DNA from: Oasisia sp. SBJ-2009
Lineage: Eukaryota > Annelida > Polychaeta > Sabellida > Siboglinidae
NCBI GenBank assembly: GCA_964017155.1
Contig: OZ024855.1
Coordinates: 59,929,874-59,993,873, forward strand
Length of the DNA: 64,000 nt
Reading direction: 5' to 3'
Part shown: in pieces, positions 53,136-61,728 of the stretch
How the letters are laid out: the number at the start of each line of letters is the position of its first letter
Position numbering within the stretch: position 1 is the stretch's first letter
The notes under the pieces: generated by a model
Databases searched by the model: none
The model's input: only the letters and a program-made list of their open reading frames with translations
Told to the model about the DNA's origin: nothing
Made by a program: the position numbers and the translations under genes

Positions 53136-53146
53136 TTATGCCGACC
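53136..53146. repeat. Target-site duplication, 5' copy (LINE copy 1)
   Basis: TTATGCCGACC directly precedes the first LINE base and is repeated exactly at 56671-56681 right after the last. Uninterrupted monomers have it once, followed by ACGCTGTCTTTTCG, which resumes downstream of the LINE. Removing the LINE and one copy restores a perfect 504-bp monomer, which proves an insertion. Confidence 0.95.
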
Positions 53147-53147
53147 T

Positions 53148-53230
53148 GTGGTATGCAGGTGTTGCAGTACCCCAGGTACTGCAACAACTCAGGGAGTTTG
53201 ACGCCCCTGCCATGCAAAGTTGTAAACCAC
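53148..53230 (+). promoter_or_regulatory. Structured 5' leader of LINE copy 1
   Basis: The first 84 bases can form a nested, nearly continuous fold. GTGGT (53148-53152) pairs with ACCAC (53226-53230). ATGCAGG (53153-53159) pairs with CCTGC-C-AT (53206-53213, one bulged C). Directly abutting is a perfect 12-bp hairpin, TGTTGCAGTACC with GGTACTGCAACA around a CCA loop (53160-53186). 5' UTR structures of LINEs can act in translation, promoter function or self-cleavage; HDV-like ribozymes are known at the 5' end of R2 and some other elements. The helices seen here are nested and do not show the HDV pseudoknot, so the role is unknown. Confidence 0.6.
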
Positions 53231-53269
53231 TGCCTTGTGGTACAGGTTCTTGTCAGAACCGAAGGCTAA
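53153..53269 (+). other. Small upstream ORF (38 codons) in LINE leader, copy 1
   Basis: The first ATG of the element opens a 38-codon frame ending TAA at 53267-53269, and a second ATG at 53212 opens a 37-codon frame ending at 53325. Both precede the main start and overlap the structured leader. They could lower or redirect translation of the main ORF, or be meaningless. No recognisable domain is present. Confidence 0.25.
53245..53260 (+). other. Second leader hairpin, LINE copy 1
   Basis: GGTTCT and AGAACC form a 6-bp stem with a TGTC loop. Further down the leader, CTTGCAAAA (53447-53455) can pair either with the adjacent GCAAG or with TTTTGCAAG (53476-53484) just before the main start. Alternative structures near the start codon are thus possible. 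No function is demonstrated. Confidence 0.4.
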
Positions 53270-53497
53270 GGGAGCAAACCCTAAACAGAAAACCATGTCA
53301 CTGTGGCAGCATCAAGGGCGGTTGATGTATGGAACTCCCAACATCTCTCGACCAGCCACTGCAGGGACAAATAGTTTGCGCCTGTCTTGACATGTTCTTG
53401 CCGGTGTGAGACCTCTATTTGTTCCCCGAGAGAGTGTCGCTAGTAACTTGCAAAAGCAAGCGGCACTTCAACACTTTTTGCAAGCAGCTTCCATGAA

Positions 53498-56400
53498 ATG
53501 TACAACTGTATGAAACTCCATACCGGATCGGCCGTCGCCCGGGTTACCAAGGACCGCGCTGCTCGACCTCATCTTCCGTCGACAGTGGAAAATCAGCTAG
53601 GAAGAAGAAGACAAAGAAGACAACTACTGACAATTGGACAATGGAACGTCAGGACTCTCCTCGACCGAGATGGAGCTAACCGACCAGAAAGACGTACGGC
53701 ACTAGTCGCAATGGAACTTACCAAATACAACATCGACATCGCCGCCCTATGTGAAACAAGGTTCTCAGAGTCTGGTAGTCTCGACGACTTGGAATACTCT
53801 TTCTTCTGGAGTGGCAAACCGGAAGGAGAAAGAAGGGAGGCAGGAGTGGGCTTTGCTATCAAGAAGGATATCGTCACAAAGCTGACAGAAATGCCACGGC
53901 CAATAAGTGACAGAATCATGACGATGAGACTACCTCTGAGCAAGGACAACTTTGCTACAATTATCAGCGTGTACGCTCCAACAATGACAAACCCAGATGA
54001 AAACAAGGAGGCCTTCTACAACCAGCTGGCAAGTGTGCTCAGTGGCATCCCTCGTACAGATAAGCTACTGCTGATAGGAGACTTCAATGCGAGGATAGGA
54101 AGAGAAAATGACAAGTGGCCCTTGATCATGGGCAAACATGGGATTGGGAAATGCAACTCCAATGGCGAGCTTCTACTGGCTCTGTGCTCTGAGTTCGAAC
54201 TGATAGTGACGAACACCATGTTCAAGCAGAAGGATGAACGCAAGACCACCTGGATGCATCCTCGTTCGAAACATTGGCATATGATCGACTTCATCATCAC
54301 GAGGTGTCGGGATAAGATGGACATCCACAGTACCCGAGTCATGCGTGGAGCAAACTGCTGGACTGATCACCAGATGCTGAGGTCAAAAGTGGCTTTCAGA
54401 ATACGACAAAAGCACAACAGGCAAGGGACAAGTAAGCCGACCAAGCTGAACATTGCAAAACTAAGTACCACCAGCCATAGGGAGAGTTTTGAGCAGGAGA
54501 TAGACAGTGCTCTCGCCCAATGGGAGGAGAAGGAAAACTCAACACCAGATGAGGAATGGGCTGCTCTGCAGCAGGTCGTGTACAACACAGCCAAGACATA
54601 TCTTGGCAAGCCAGACAGAAAAGACCAGGACTGGTTCGACCCCAACGACCAGGAGCTACAGACTCTTATGAACAGAAGAGACCAAGCCCACCAGAGAGTG
54701 TTGCAAACCAGGAGCACCAGGTCCACCACTGCAGCATACAAAGATGCCTGCAGATTGCTACAAAAACACACGCGTGCACTGAAGTCAGACTGGTGGGAAA
54801 GGAAGGCAGTGGAGCTGCAGAGAGCTGCTGACAGTAACAACATGAAGGGCTTCTACAATGGGCTGAAGGAAGTGTGGGGTCCCAAAAAGAAGGGATCTGT
54901 TCAACTGAAATCATCAGATGGAATGGAGACCTTCTCTGACAGCAAGAGAGTTGTGGCAAGATGGAGTGAACACTTCCAGAAGCTACTCAACGTCCCTGGC
55001 GACATAGATCACGAAGCTCTGGACAACATCCCGCAGCGTATTATCAAGACAAGCCTCGATGAGATTCCAACTATGGATGAGATGGCTAGAGCAATCGCCG
55101 GCCTGAAAGATGGCAAAGCACCTGGAGGAGATGGAATTCCTGCAGAAGTATGGAAGCACGGAGGAGAAAATCTGTTCAGCAGACTGCACCAACTAATCAC
55201 CAATGCCTGGGAGGTGGGTTCTGTACCACAAGCATGGAAGGATGCAAGCATTGTAACCATCTACAAGAAAGGTGATCGAACAGACTGTGGGAACTATAGA
55301 GGAATCTCTCTTCTTTCCATAGCAGGCAAGATCTTCGCGAGGATCCTCCTCAACAGACTATCTACTCACATAACACCAGAGGTAGTTCCGGAGACACAAT
55401 GTGGCTTCAGAGGTAACCGGAGCACCGTGGATATGATATTTTGTCTCCGACAACTACAAGAAAAGTGCATTGAGCAGGACCGACCACTGTACATGGTATT
55501 TGTCGACTTCAGCAAGGCGTTTGATACAGTTGGGAGGACCGGGCTATGGCAGCTACTGAGAAAGTATGGCTGCCCAGAGAAGTTCACAACAATGATCGAG
55601 GCACTACATACTGGAATGATGGCAAAAGTTAGTGTTGAAGGAGAAGTCTCGGAATCGTTCAGTGTCACAAATGGGGTCAAGCAAGGTTGTGTACTGGCCC
55701 CCACGCTCTTCTCCATCTTCCTATCAGCAATGCTCGACGAGGCTTTCCGAGACATGGGGGATGGCATCTACATACAGTCCAGACAGAACGCTGACCTATT
55801 CAACGTCGCACACTTCAGAGCAAAGACCAAGACTACTCGGATACTGATGAGAGAGCTGCTATTCGCAGATGACAGTGCACTGGTTGCACACTCTGCTGAA
55901 GAGATGCAGAAAATAGTGGATGCTTTCTCCGATGCGTCAAAGAAGTTCGGCCTGAAGATTAACATCAAGAAGACCGAGGTGCTGTACCAATCCAACTCTA
56001 CAAGAACCCGAGAGGAGGATATCATGGTTGATGGAAACAAGCTGAACTCTGTTCTAGAATTCACCTACCTCGGAAGCACTATATCAAGTGACGGATGCAT
56101 TGACGACGAAATACAGAGGAGGATGGCCAAGGCTAGTGCATCTTTCGGCCGACTACGCCAGAGACTCTGGAACAACCACCATGTGTCCATGCGGGTTAAA
56201 GGCAAGATATACCGTGCAATTGTGCTGTCCACCCTCCTATACGGAGCTGAGGCCTGGACAGTGTACAGACGACAGGTTAAAAAGCTACATGCCTTCATGA
56301 TGCGACATCTGCGTTCGATCATGAGGATAACCTGGATGGACAAAGTGACAAACAAGGAAATACTAGAACGAACAGGGCTGCCATCTATGGAAGATCTTCT

Positions 56401-56629
56401 GATCAGAAAGAATCTCCGGTGGACTGGACACCTCATGAGGATGTCACCAGACAGGCTACCGAAGCAGGTTCTCTACTCTCAACTGTCTTCTGGTCAGAGA
56501 AAGAGAGGGCGCCCTCGTCTCCGGTTCAAAGATACCATCAAGAGAAACCTAAAGATGAGAGACATAAAGATCGACTCATGGACATCACTCTCACAGCAGA
56601 GAGACAAATGGAGAGCAAGAGTCAAGTGA
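53498..56629 (+). CDS. LINE endonuclease-reverse transcriptase polyprotein (copy 1)
   Basis: This 1043-residue protein carries out target-primed reverse transcription: the endonuclease nicks chromosomal DNA and the polymerase copies element RNA from the nick. After a basic N-terminus (GRRRQRRQ, 35-42) comes an AP-endonuclease domain (about 44-300) with QWNVRT (N50), CETR (E86), VYAPT (158-162), GDFNARIG (D195, N197), IDFI (D264) and a terminal TDH (D290, H291). The reverse transcriptase (about 520-830) shows LKDGKAPGGDGIP, NYRGISLL, FRGNRST, FVDFSKAFD (D670), NGVKQGCVLAP and FADD (D791, D792). The C-terminal region contains YLGSTIS (857-863), TGHLMRM (976-982) and a basic RGRPRLRFKD patch (1003-1012). 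I see no CCHC zinc knuckle or RNase H. The start is the first in-frame ATG after a stop at 53444. All expected active-site residues are present. Confidence 0.95.
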   Translation: MYNCMKLHTGSAVARVTKDRAARPHLPSTVENQLGRRRQRRQLLTIGQWNVRTLLDRDGANRPERRTALVAMELTKYNIDIAALCETRFSESGSLDDLEYSFFWSGKPEGERREAGVGFAIKKDIVTKLTEMPRPISDRIMTMRLPLSKDNFATIISVYAPTMTNPDENKEAFYNQLASVLSGIPRTDKLLLIGDFNARIGRENDKWPLIMGKHGIGKCNSNGELLLALCSEFELIVTNTMFKQKDERKTTWMHPRSKHWHMIDFIITRCRDKMDIHSTRVMRGANCWTDHQMLRSKVAFRIRQKHNRQGTSKPTKLNIAKLSTTSHRESFEQEIDSALAQWEEKENSTPDEEWAALQQVVYNTAKTYLGKPDRKDQDWFDPNDQELQTLMNRRDQAHQRVLQTRSTRSTTAAYKDACRLLQKHTRALKSDWWERKAVELQRAADSNNMKGFYNGLKEVWGPKKKGSVQLKSSDGMETFSDSKRVVARWSEHFQKLLNVPGDIDHEALDNIPQRIIKTSLDEIPTMDEMARAIAGLKDGKAPGGDGIPAEVWKHGGENLFSRLHQLITNAWEVGSVPQAWKDASIVTIYKKGDRTDCGNYRGISLLSIAGKIFARILLNRLSTHITPEVVPETQCGFRGNRSTVDMIFCLRQLQEKCIEQDRPLYMVFVDFSKAFDTVGRTGLWQLLRKYGCPEKFTTMIEALHTGMMAKVSVEGEVSESFSVTNGVKQGCVLAPTLFSIFLSAMLDEAFRDMGDGIYIQSRQNADLFNVAHFRAKTKTTRILMRELLFADDSALVAHSAEEMQKIVDAFSDASKKFGLKINIKKTEVLYQSNSTRTREEDIMVDGNKLNSVLEFTYLGSTISSDGCIDDEIQRRMAKASASFGRLRQRLWNNHHVSMRVKGKIYRAIVLSTLLYGAEAWTVYRRQVKKLHAFMMRHLRSIMRITWMDKVTNKEILERTGLPSMEDLLIRKNLRWTGHLMRMSPDRLPKQVLYSQLSSGQRKRGRPRLRFKDTIKRNLKMRDIKIDSWTSLSQQRDKWRARVK

Positions 56630-56643
56630 TGGAAGCAGTCTTT

Positions 56644-56656
56644 GTCGCTTCGCGAC
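56644..56656 (+). other. 3'-tail hairpin of LINE copy 1
   Basis: GTCGC-TTC-GCGAC forms a perfect 5-bp stem in the 41-bp region after the stop codon, followed by CGACAGCACGATGA at the element end. Several LINE families use a short 3' hairpin plus a simple tail as the reverse-transcriptase recognition site, so this is the likely template-recognition element. The terminal GATGA may be a minimal remnant of a TGA-type simple repeat tail. Confidence 0.55.
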
Positions 56657-56670
56657 CGACAGCACGATGA

Positions 56671-56681
56671 TTATGCCGACC
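56671..56681. repeat. Target-site duplication, 3' copy (LINE copy 1)
   Basis: This is an exact repeat of 53136-53146. The satellite resumes immediately after it with ACGCTGTCTTTTCGACC, the inner end of the right palindrome arm. Confidence 0.95.
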
Positions 56682-58182
56682 ACGCTGTCTTTTCGACCTC
56701 AAAAGTGTGCTAAGACGCGCTGTATATAAAACATTAATATGCACAAGATGATTATAATTCATTGAATTAACAAAATCAAGTATCAAATGTTGGCAAAAAT
56801 ACAGTTATAATACCAAAATTGAGGTGGGCCCGACTTGTACATAAGTGCCAACACTTGCGGGCGCGTACCTTCACGCGCAATCTCTCATAAAAGCACGTAT
56901 ACTCTCAATTTGTTTTCAGTATTTCACTATTTGGCACTTATGTACAAGTCGGAAACACCTCAATGTTGCTATTATATCAGTATTTTTGCCAACATTTGAT
57001 ACTTGATTAAATTAATTCATTCAATTTTAATCATCTTGCGCGTATTTATGTTTTATAAACAGCGCGTCTTGGCAAACTTTTGAGGTCGAAAAGACAGCGC
57101 GATTTATGCCAGTCGCAGGCGCAGCGGTGCGTGTTACTGCGCTGTGCATATGAAATGAGCGATAAACAGTTTGTTTATGCCGACCACGCTGTCTTTTCGA
57201 CCTCAAAAGTCTGCTAAGACGCGCTGTATATAAAACATTAATATGCGCAAGATGATTATAATTGATTGAATTAACAAAATCAAGTATCAAATTTTGGCAA
57301 AGATACAGTTATAATACCAAAAGTGAGGTGGGCCCGACTTGTTCATAAATGCCTACACTTGCGGGCGCGCACCTTCACGCGCACTCTCTCATAAAAGCAC
57401 GTATACTCTCAATTTGTTTTCAGTATTTCACTATTTGGCACTTATGTACAAGTCGGACCCACCTCAATGTTGCTATTATATCAGTATTTTTGCCAACATT
57501 TGATACTTGATTAAATTAATTCATTCAATTATAATCATCTTGCGCGTATTTATGTTTTATAAACAGCGCGTCTTGGCAAACTTTTGAGGTCGAAAAGACA
57601 GCGCGATTTGTGCCAGTCGCAAGCGCAGCGGTGCATGTTACTGCGCTGTGCATATGAATTGAGCGATAAACCATTTGTTTATGCCGACCACGCTGTCTTT
57701 TCGACCTTAAAAGTCTGCTGAGACGCGCTGGTTATAAAACATAAATATGCGCAAGATGATTATAATTGATTGAATTAACAAAATCAAGTATCAAATGTTG
57801 GCAAAAATACAGTTATAATACCAAAAGTGAGGTGGGCCCGACTTGTACATAAGTGCCAACACTTGCGGGCGCGCAGCTTCACGCGCACTCTCTCATAAAA
57901 GCACGTATACTCTCAATTTGTTTTCAGTATTTCACTATTTGGCACTTATGTACAAGTCGGAAACACCTCAATGTTGCTATTATATCAGTATTTTTGCCAA
58001 CAGTTGATACTTGATTAAATTAATTCATTCAATTTTAATCATCTTGCGCGTATTTATGTTTGATAAACAGCGCGTCTTGGCAAACTTTTGAGGTCGAAAA
58101 GACAGCGCGAATTGTGCCAGTCGCAAGCGCAGAGGTGCATGTTACTGCGCTGTGCATATGAAATGAGCGATAAACAGTTTGT
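56682..58182. repeat. Satellite between the two LINE copies (504-bp monomers)
   Basis: It comprises the rest of the interrupted monomer, complete monomers starting at 56931 and 57435, and the left part of the one at 57939. All have the shortened CATAAAAGC spacer, giving 504-bp spacing. Edge-type variants include GTCGGAAACACC, CAATTTTAATC, CCAAAAGTGAGG, AAATGCCTACAC, GCAGGCGCAGC and ATAAACCATTTG. No gene is visible. Confidence 0.92.
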
Positions 58183-58193
58183 TTATGCCGACC
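58183..58193. repeat. Target-site duplication, 5' copy (LINE copy 2)
   Basis: TTATGCCGACC again. Because copies 1 and 2 share both the target site and the flanking TTTGATAAAC variant, copy 2 arose by duplication of the locus and not by a second insertion. Confidence 0.95.
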
Positions 58194-58194
58194 T

Positions 58195-58277
58195 GTGGTA
58201 TGCAGGTGTTGCAGTACCCCAGGTACTGCAACAACTCAGGGAGTTTGACGCCCCTGCCATGCAAAGTTGTAAACCAC
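58195..58277 (+). promoter_or_regulatory. Structured 5' leader of LINE copy 2
   Basis: It carries the same nested helices as in copy 1: GTGGT/ACCAC (58195-58199 with 58273-58277), ATGCAGG with CCTGC-C-AT (58200-58206 with 58253-58260), and the 12-bp hairpin at 58207-58233. The GGTTCT/AGAACC hairpin follows at 58292-58307. The small upstream frames lie at 58200-58316 and 58259-58372. Confidence 0.6.
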
Positions 58278-58544
58278 TGCCTTGTGGTACAGGTTCTTGT
58301 CAGAACCGAAGGCTAAGGGAGCAAACCCTAAACAGAAAACCATGTCACTGTGGCAGCATCAAGGGCGGTTGATGTATGGAACTCCCAACATCTCTCGACC
58401 AGCCACTGCAGGGACAAATAGTTTGCGCCTGTCTTGACATGTTCTTGCCGGTGTGAGACCTCTATTTGTTCCCCGAGAGAGTGTCGCTAGTAACTTGCAA
58501 AAGCAAGCGGCACTTCAACACTTTTTGCAAGCAGCTTCCATGAA

Positions 58545-61500
58545 ATGTACAACTGTATGAAACTCCATACCGGATCGGCCGTCGCCCGGGTTACCAAGGA
58601 CCGCGCTGCTCGACCTCATCTTCCGTCGACAGTGGAAAATCAGCTAGGAAGAAGAAGACAAAGAAGACAACTACTGACAATTGGACAATGGAACGTCAGG
58701 ACTCTCCTCGACCGAGATGGAGCTAACCGACCAGAAAGACGTACGGCACTAGTCGCAATGGAACTTACCAAATACAACATCGACATCGCCGCCCTATGTG
58801 AAACAAGGTTCTCAGAGTCTGGTAGTCTCGACGACTTGGAATACTCTTTCTTCTGGAGTGGCAAACCGGAAGGAGAAAGAAGGGAGGCAGGAGTGGGCTT
58901 TGCTATCAAGAAGGATATCGTCACAAAGCTGACAGAAATGCCACGGCCAATAAGTGACAGAATCATGACGATGAGACTACCTCTGAGCAAGGACAACTTT
59001 GCTACAATTATCAGCGTGTACGCTCCAACAATGACAAACCCAGATGAAAACAAGGAGGCCTTCTACAACCAGCTGGCAAGTGTGCTCAGTGGCATCCCTC
59101 GTACAGATAAGCTACTGCTGATAGGAGACTTCAATGCGAGGATAGGAAGAGAAAATGACAAGTGGCCCTTGATCATGGGCAAACATGGGATTGGGAAATG
59201 CAACTCCAATGGCGAGCTTCTACTGGCTCTGTGCTCTGAGTTCGAACTGATAGTGACGAACACCATGTTCAAGCAGAAGGATGAACGCAAGACCACCTGG
59301 ATGCATCCTCGTTCGAAACATTGGCATATGATCGACTTCATCATCACGAGGTGTCGGGATAAGATGGACATCCACAGTACCCGAGTCATGCGTGGAGCAA
59401 ACTGCTGGACTGATCACCAGATGCTGAGGTCAAAAGTGGCTTTCAGAATACGACAAAAGCACAACAGGCAAGGGACAAGTAAGCCGACCAAGCTGAACAT
59501 TGCAAAACTAAGTACCACCAGCCATAGGGAGAGTTTTGAGCAGGAGATAGACAGTGCTCTCGCCCAATGGGAGGAGAAGGAAAACTCAACACCAGATGAG
59601 GAATGGGCTGCTCTGCAGCAGGTCGTGTACAACACAGCCAAGACATATCTTGGCAAGCCAGACAGAAAAGACCAGGACTGGTTCGACCCCAACGACCAGG
59701 AGCTACAGACTCTTATGAACAGAAGAGACCAAGCCCACCAGAGAGTGTTGCAAACCAGGAGCACCAGGTCCACCACTGCAGCATACAAAGATGCCTGCAG
59801 ATTGCTACAAAAACACACGCGTGCACTGAAGTCAGACTGGTGGGAAAGGAAGGCAGTGGAGCTGCAGAGAGCTGCTGACAGTAACAACATGAAGGGCTTC
59901 TACAATGGGCTGAAGGAAGTGTGGGGTCCCAAAAAGAAGGGATCTGTTCAACTGAAATCATCAGATGGAATGGAGACCTTCTCTGACAGCAAGAGAGTTG
60001 TGGCAAGATGGAGTGAACACTTCCAGAAGCTACTCAACGTCCCTGGCGACATAGATCACGAAGCTCTGGACAACATCCCGCAGCGTATTATCAAGACAAG
60101 CCTCGATGAGATTCCAACTATGGATGAGATGGCTAGAGCAATCGCCGGCCTGAAAGATGGCAAAGCACCTGGAGGAGATGGAATTCCTGCAGAAGTATGG
60201 AAGCACGGAGGAGAAAATCTGTTCAGCAGACTGCACCAACTAATCACCAATGCCTGGGAGGTGGGTTCTGTACCACAAGCATGGAAGGATGCAAGCATTG
60301 TAACCATCTACAAGAAAGGTGATCGAACAGACTGTGGGAACTATAGAGGAATCTCTCTTCTTTCCATAGCAGGCAAGATCTTCGCGAGGATCCTCCTCAA
60401 CAGACTATCTACTCACATAACACCAGAGGTAGTTCCGGAGACACAATGTGGCTTCAGAGGTAACCGGAGCACCGTGGATATGATATTTTGTCTCCGACAA
60501 CTACAAGAAAAGTGCATTGAGCAGGACCGACCACTGTACATGGTATTTGTCGACTTCAGCAAGGCGTTTGATACAGTTGGGAGGACCGGGCTATGGCAGC
60601 TACTGAGAAAGTATGGCTGCCCAGAGAAGTTCACAACAATGATCGAGGCACTACATACTGGAATGATGGCAAAAGTTAGTGTTGAAGGAGAAGTCTCGGA
60701 ATCGTTCAGTGTCACAAATGGGGTCAAGCAAGGTTGTGTACTGGCCCCCACGCTCTTCTCCATCTTCCTATCAGCAATGCTCGACGAGGCTTTCCGAGAC
60801 ATGGGGGATGGCATCTACATACAGTCCAGACAGAACGCTGACCTATTCAACGTCGCACACTTCAGAGCAAAGACCAAGACTACTCGGATACTGATGAGAG
60901 AGCTGCTATTCGCAGATGACAGTGCACTGGTTGCACACTCTGCTGAAGAGATGCAGAAAATAGTGGATGCTTTCTCCGATGCGTCAAAGAAGTTCGGCCT
61001 GAAGATTAACATCAAGAAGACCGAGGTGCTGTACCAATCCAACTCTACAAGAACCCGAGAGGAGGATATCATGGTTGATGGAAACAAGCTGAACTCTGTT
61101 CTAGAATTCACCTACCTCGGAAGCACTATATCAAGTGACGGATGCATTGACGACGAAATACAGAGGAGGATGGCCAAGGCTAGTGCATCTTTCGGCCGAC
61201 TACGCCAGAGACTCTGGAACAACCACCATGTGTCCATGCGGGTTAAAGGCAAGATATACCGTGCAATTGTGCTGTCCACCCTCCTATACGGAGCTGAGGC
61301 CTGGACAGTGTACAGACGACAGGTTAAAAAGCTACATGCCTTCATGATGCGACATCTGCGTTCGATCATGAGGATAACCTGGATGGACAAAGTGACAAAC
61401 AAGGAAATACTAGAACGAACAGGGCTGCCATCTATGGAAGATCTTCTGATCAGAAAGAATCTCCGGTGGACTGGACACCTCATGAGGATGTCACCAGACA

Positions 61501-61676
61501 GGCTACCGAAGCAGGTTCTCTACTCTCAACTGTCTTCTGGTCAGAGAAAGAGAGGGCGCCCTCGTCTCCGGTTCAAAGATACCATCAAGAGAAACCTAAA
61601 GATGAGAGACATAAAGATCGACTCATGGACATCACTCTCACAGCAGAGAGACAAATGGAGAGCAAGAGTCAAGTGA
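58545..61676 (+). CDS. LINE endonuclease-reverse transcriptase polyprotein (copy 2)
   Basis: The 1043-residue product is identical to that of copy 1, with the same endonuclease (E86, D195, N197, D264, D290, H291) and reverse transcriptase (D670, D791, D792) residues intact. The start is the first ATG after the in-frame stop TAA at 58491-58493, as in copy 1. Two identical full-length source genes side by side could both be competent for retrotransposition if transcribed. Expression from within a satellite array is usually repressed, but nothing in the sequence settles this. Confidence 0.95.
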   Translation: MYNCMKLHTGSAVARVTKDRAARPHLPSTVENQLGRRRQRRQLLTIGQWNVRTLLDRDGANRPERRTALVAMELTKYNIDIAALCETRFSESGSLDDLEYSFFWSGKPEGERREAGVGFAIKKDIVTKLTEMPRPISDRIMTMRLPLSKDNFATIISVYAPTMTNPDENKEAFYNQLASVLSGIPRTDKLLLIGDFNARIGRENDKWPLIMGKHGIGKCNSNGELLLALCSEFELIVTNTMFKQKDERKTTWMHPRSKHWHMIDFIITRCRDKMDIHSTRVMRGANCWTDHQMLRSKVAFRIRQKHNRQGTSKPTKLNIAKLSTTSHRESFEQEIDSALAQWEEKENSTPDEEWAALQQVVYNTAKTYLGKPDRKDQDWFDPNDQELQTLMNRRDQAHQRVLQTRSTRSTTAAYKDACRLLQKHTRALKSDWWERKAVELQRAADSNNMKGFYNGLKEVWGPKKKGSVQLKSSDGMETFSDSKRVVARWSEHFQKLLNVPGDIDHEALDNIPQRIIKTSLDEIPTMDEMARAIAGLKDGKAPGGDGIPAEVWKHGGENLFSRLHQLITNAWEVGSVPQAWKDASIVTIYKKGDRTDCGNYRGISLLSIAGKIFARILLNRLSTHITPEVVPETQCGFRGNRSTVDMIFCLRQLQEKCIEQDRPLYMVFVDFSKAFDTVGRTGLWQLLRKYGCPEKFTTMIEALHTGMMAKVSVEGEVSESFSVTNGVKQGCVLAPTLFSIFLSAMLDEAFRDMGDGIYIQSRQNADLFNVAHFRAKTKTTRILMRELLFADDSALVAHSAEEMQKIVDAFSDASKKFGLKINIKKTEVLYQSNSTRTREEDIMVDGNKLNSVLEFTYLGSTISSDGCIDDEIQRRMAKASASFGRLRQRLWNNHHVSMRVKGKIYRAIVLSTLLYGAEAWTVYRRQVKKLHAFMMRHLRSIMRITWMDKVTNKEILERTGLPSMEDLLIRKNLRWTGHLMRMSPDRLPKQVLYSQLSSGQRKRGRPRLRFKDTIKRNLKMRDIKIDSWTSLSQQRDKWRARVK

Positions 61677-61690
61677 TGGAAGCAGTCTTT

Positions 61691-61703
61691 GTCGCTTCGC
61701 GAC
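61691..61703 (+). other. 3'-tail hairpin of LINE copy 2
   Basis: The same GTCGC-TTC-GCGAC stem-loop as at 56644-56656, in the short region between the stop codon and the terminal GATGA. It is the likely recognition site for the element's own reverse transcriptase. Confidence 0.55.
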
Positions 61704-61717
61704 CGACAGCACGATGA

Positions 61718-61728
61718 TTATGCCGACC
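61718..61728. repeat. Target-site duplication, 3' copy (LINE copy 2)
   Basis: Exact TTATGCCGACC directly after the GATGA end of copy 2, followed by the right palindrome arm of the interrupted monomer. Confidence 0.95.

Larger units (their letters stand above)
1..53146. repeat. Tandem satellite array, 508-bp monomer, about 105 copies
   Basis: Head-to-tail repeats fill this stretch without a gap. The recurring TTGGC that opens each monomer falls at 66, 574, 1082 and so on at 508-bp steps up to 51880, then at 52384 and 52892. The only length changes I found up to 51880 are +1 (near 12605), -1 (near 13150), +1 (near 14863), -1 (near 15399) and -2 (near 22143), which exactly account for the observed phase. 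The left edge of the window cuts the array inside a spacer (1-65), so the array extends beyond it. No unrelated sequence is present before 53147. Monomers differ at a limited set of diagnostic positions shared among distant copies. I see no protein-coding gene in it. This is satellite DNA of heterochromatin type; a centromeric or subtelomeric location cannot be told from sequence. Confidence 0.98.
53147..56670 (+). mobile_element. Full-length APE-type non-LTR retrotransposon (LINE), copy 1
   Basis: This 3524-bp element has a 351-bp 5' leader, one long ORF encoding endonuclease and reverse transcriptase, and a 41-bp 3' tail ending GATGA. There is no long terminal repeat and no poly(A). The perfect 11-bp target duplication and an open ORF with all catalytic residues mark it as intact and probably young. 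It is also richer in GC than the satellite it sits in. The compact single-ORF plan with an AP-type endonuclease and a short non-A tail resembles RTE-like elements, but its long C-terminal region is shared with other families too, so I leave the clade open. It lies on the + strand at the right edge of the central loop of the monomer that starts at 52892. Confidence 0.95.
53015..58061 (+). repeat. 5047-bp tandem duplication unit 1 (LINE plus three monomers)
   Basis: Unit 1 is repeated directly as 58062-63108. Every LINE, target-duplication and satellite landmark is offset by exactly 5047 bp. The left limit lies between the mismatch at 52988 (A, where the equivalent position 58035 has T) and the shared TTTGATAAAC at 53012. 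The right limit of unit 2 lies where TTTGATAAAC becomes TTTTGTAAAC at 63109. The exchange thus happened within 52989-53014 or its equivalent. Confidence 0.92.
58194..61717 (+). mobile_element. Full-length APE-type LINE, copy 2
   Basis: This element has the same 3524-bp length, leader, ORF and tail as copy 1, shifted by 5047 bp. It lies in the monomer that starts at 57939. It was produced by the segmental duplication, so it counts as the same insertion event. No internal truncation or frameshift is seen. Confidence 0.95.

Noticed and set aside
1..53146. CRISPR array or other short-repeat defence locus
   Set aside because: The repeated unit is 508 bp with no short repeat/unique spacer alternation and no cas-like genes.
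53147..53230. HDV-like self-cleaving ribozyme at the LINE 5' end
   Set aside because: The helices I can draw are nested and not in the required double-pseudoknot order; no P1 partner follows the main hairpin. Kept only as something to test by covariance search.
53041..53325. 94-codon ORF crossing from satellite into the LINE leader (also 58088-58372)
   Set aside because: It has a TTG start in the satellite and a frame that crosses an insertion junction. At most the 37-codon ATG part inside the leader could be a small upstream ORF.
53593..56436. Antisense and alternative-frame ORFs inside the LINE (and the same in copy 2)
   Set aside because: They are shadows of the long endonuclease-reverse transcriptase frame, of low complexity in antisense and without recognisable domains.
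58194..61717. Second independent LINE insertion
   Set aside because: It has the same target duplication, the same flanking TTTGATAAAC variant and an exact 5047-bp offset as copy 1, so it is a segmental duplicate.
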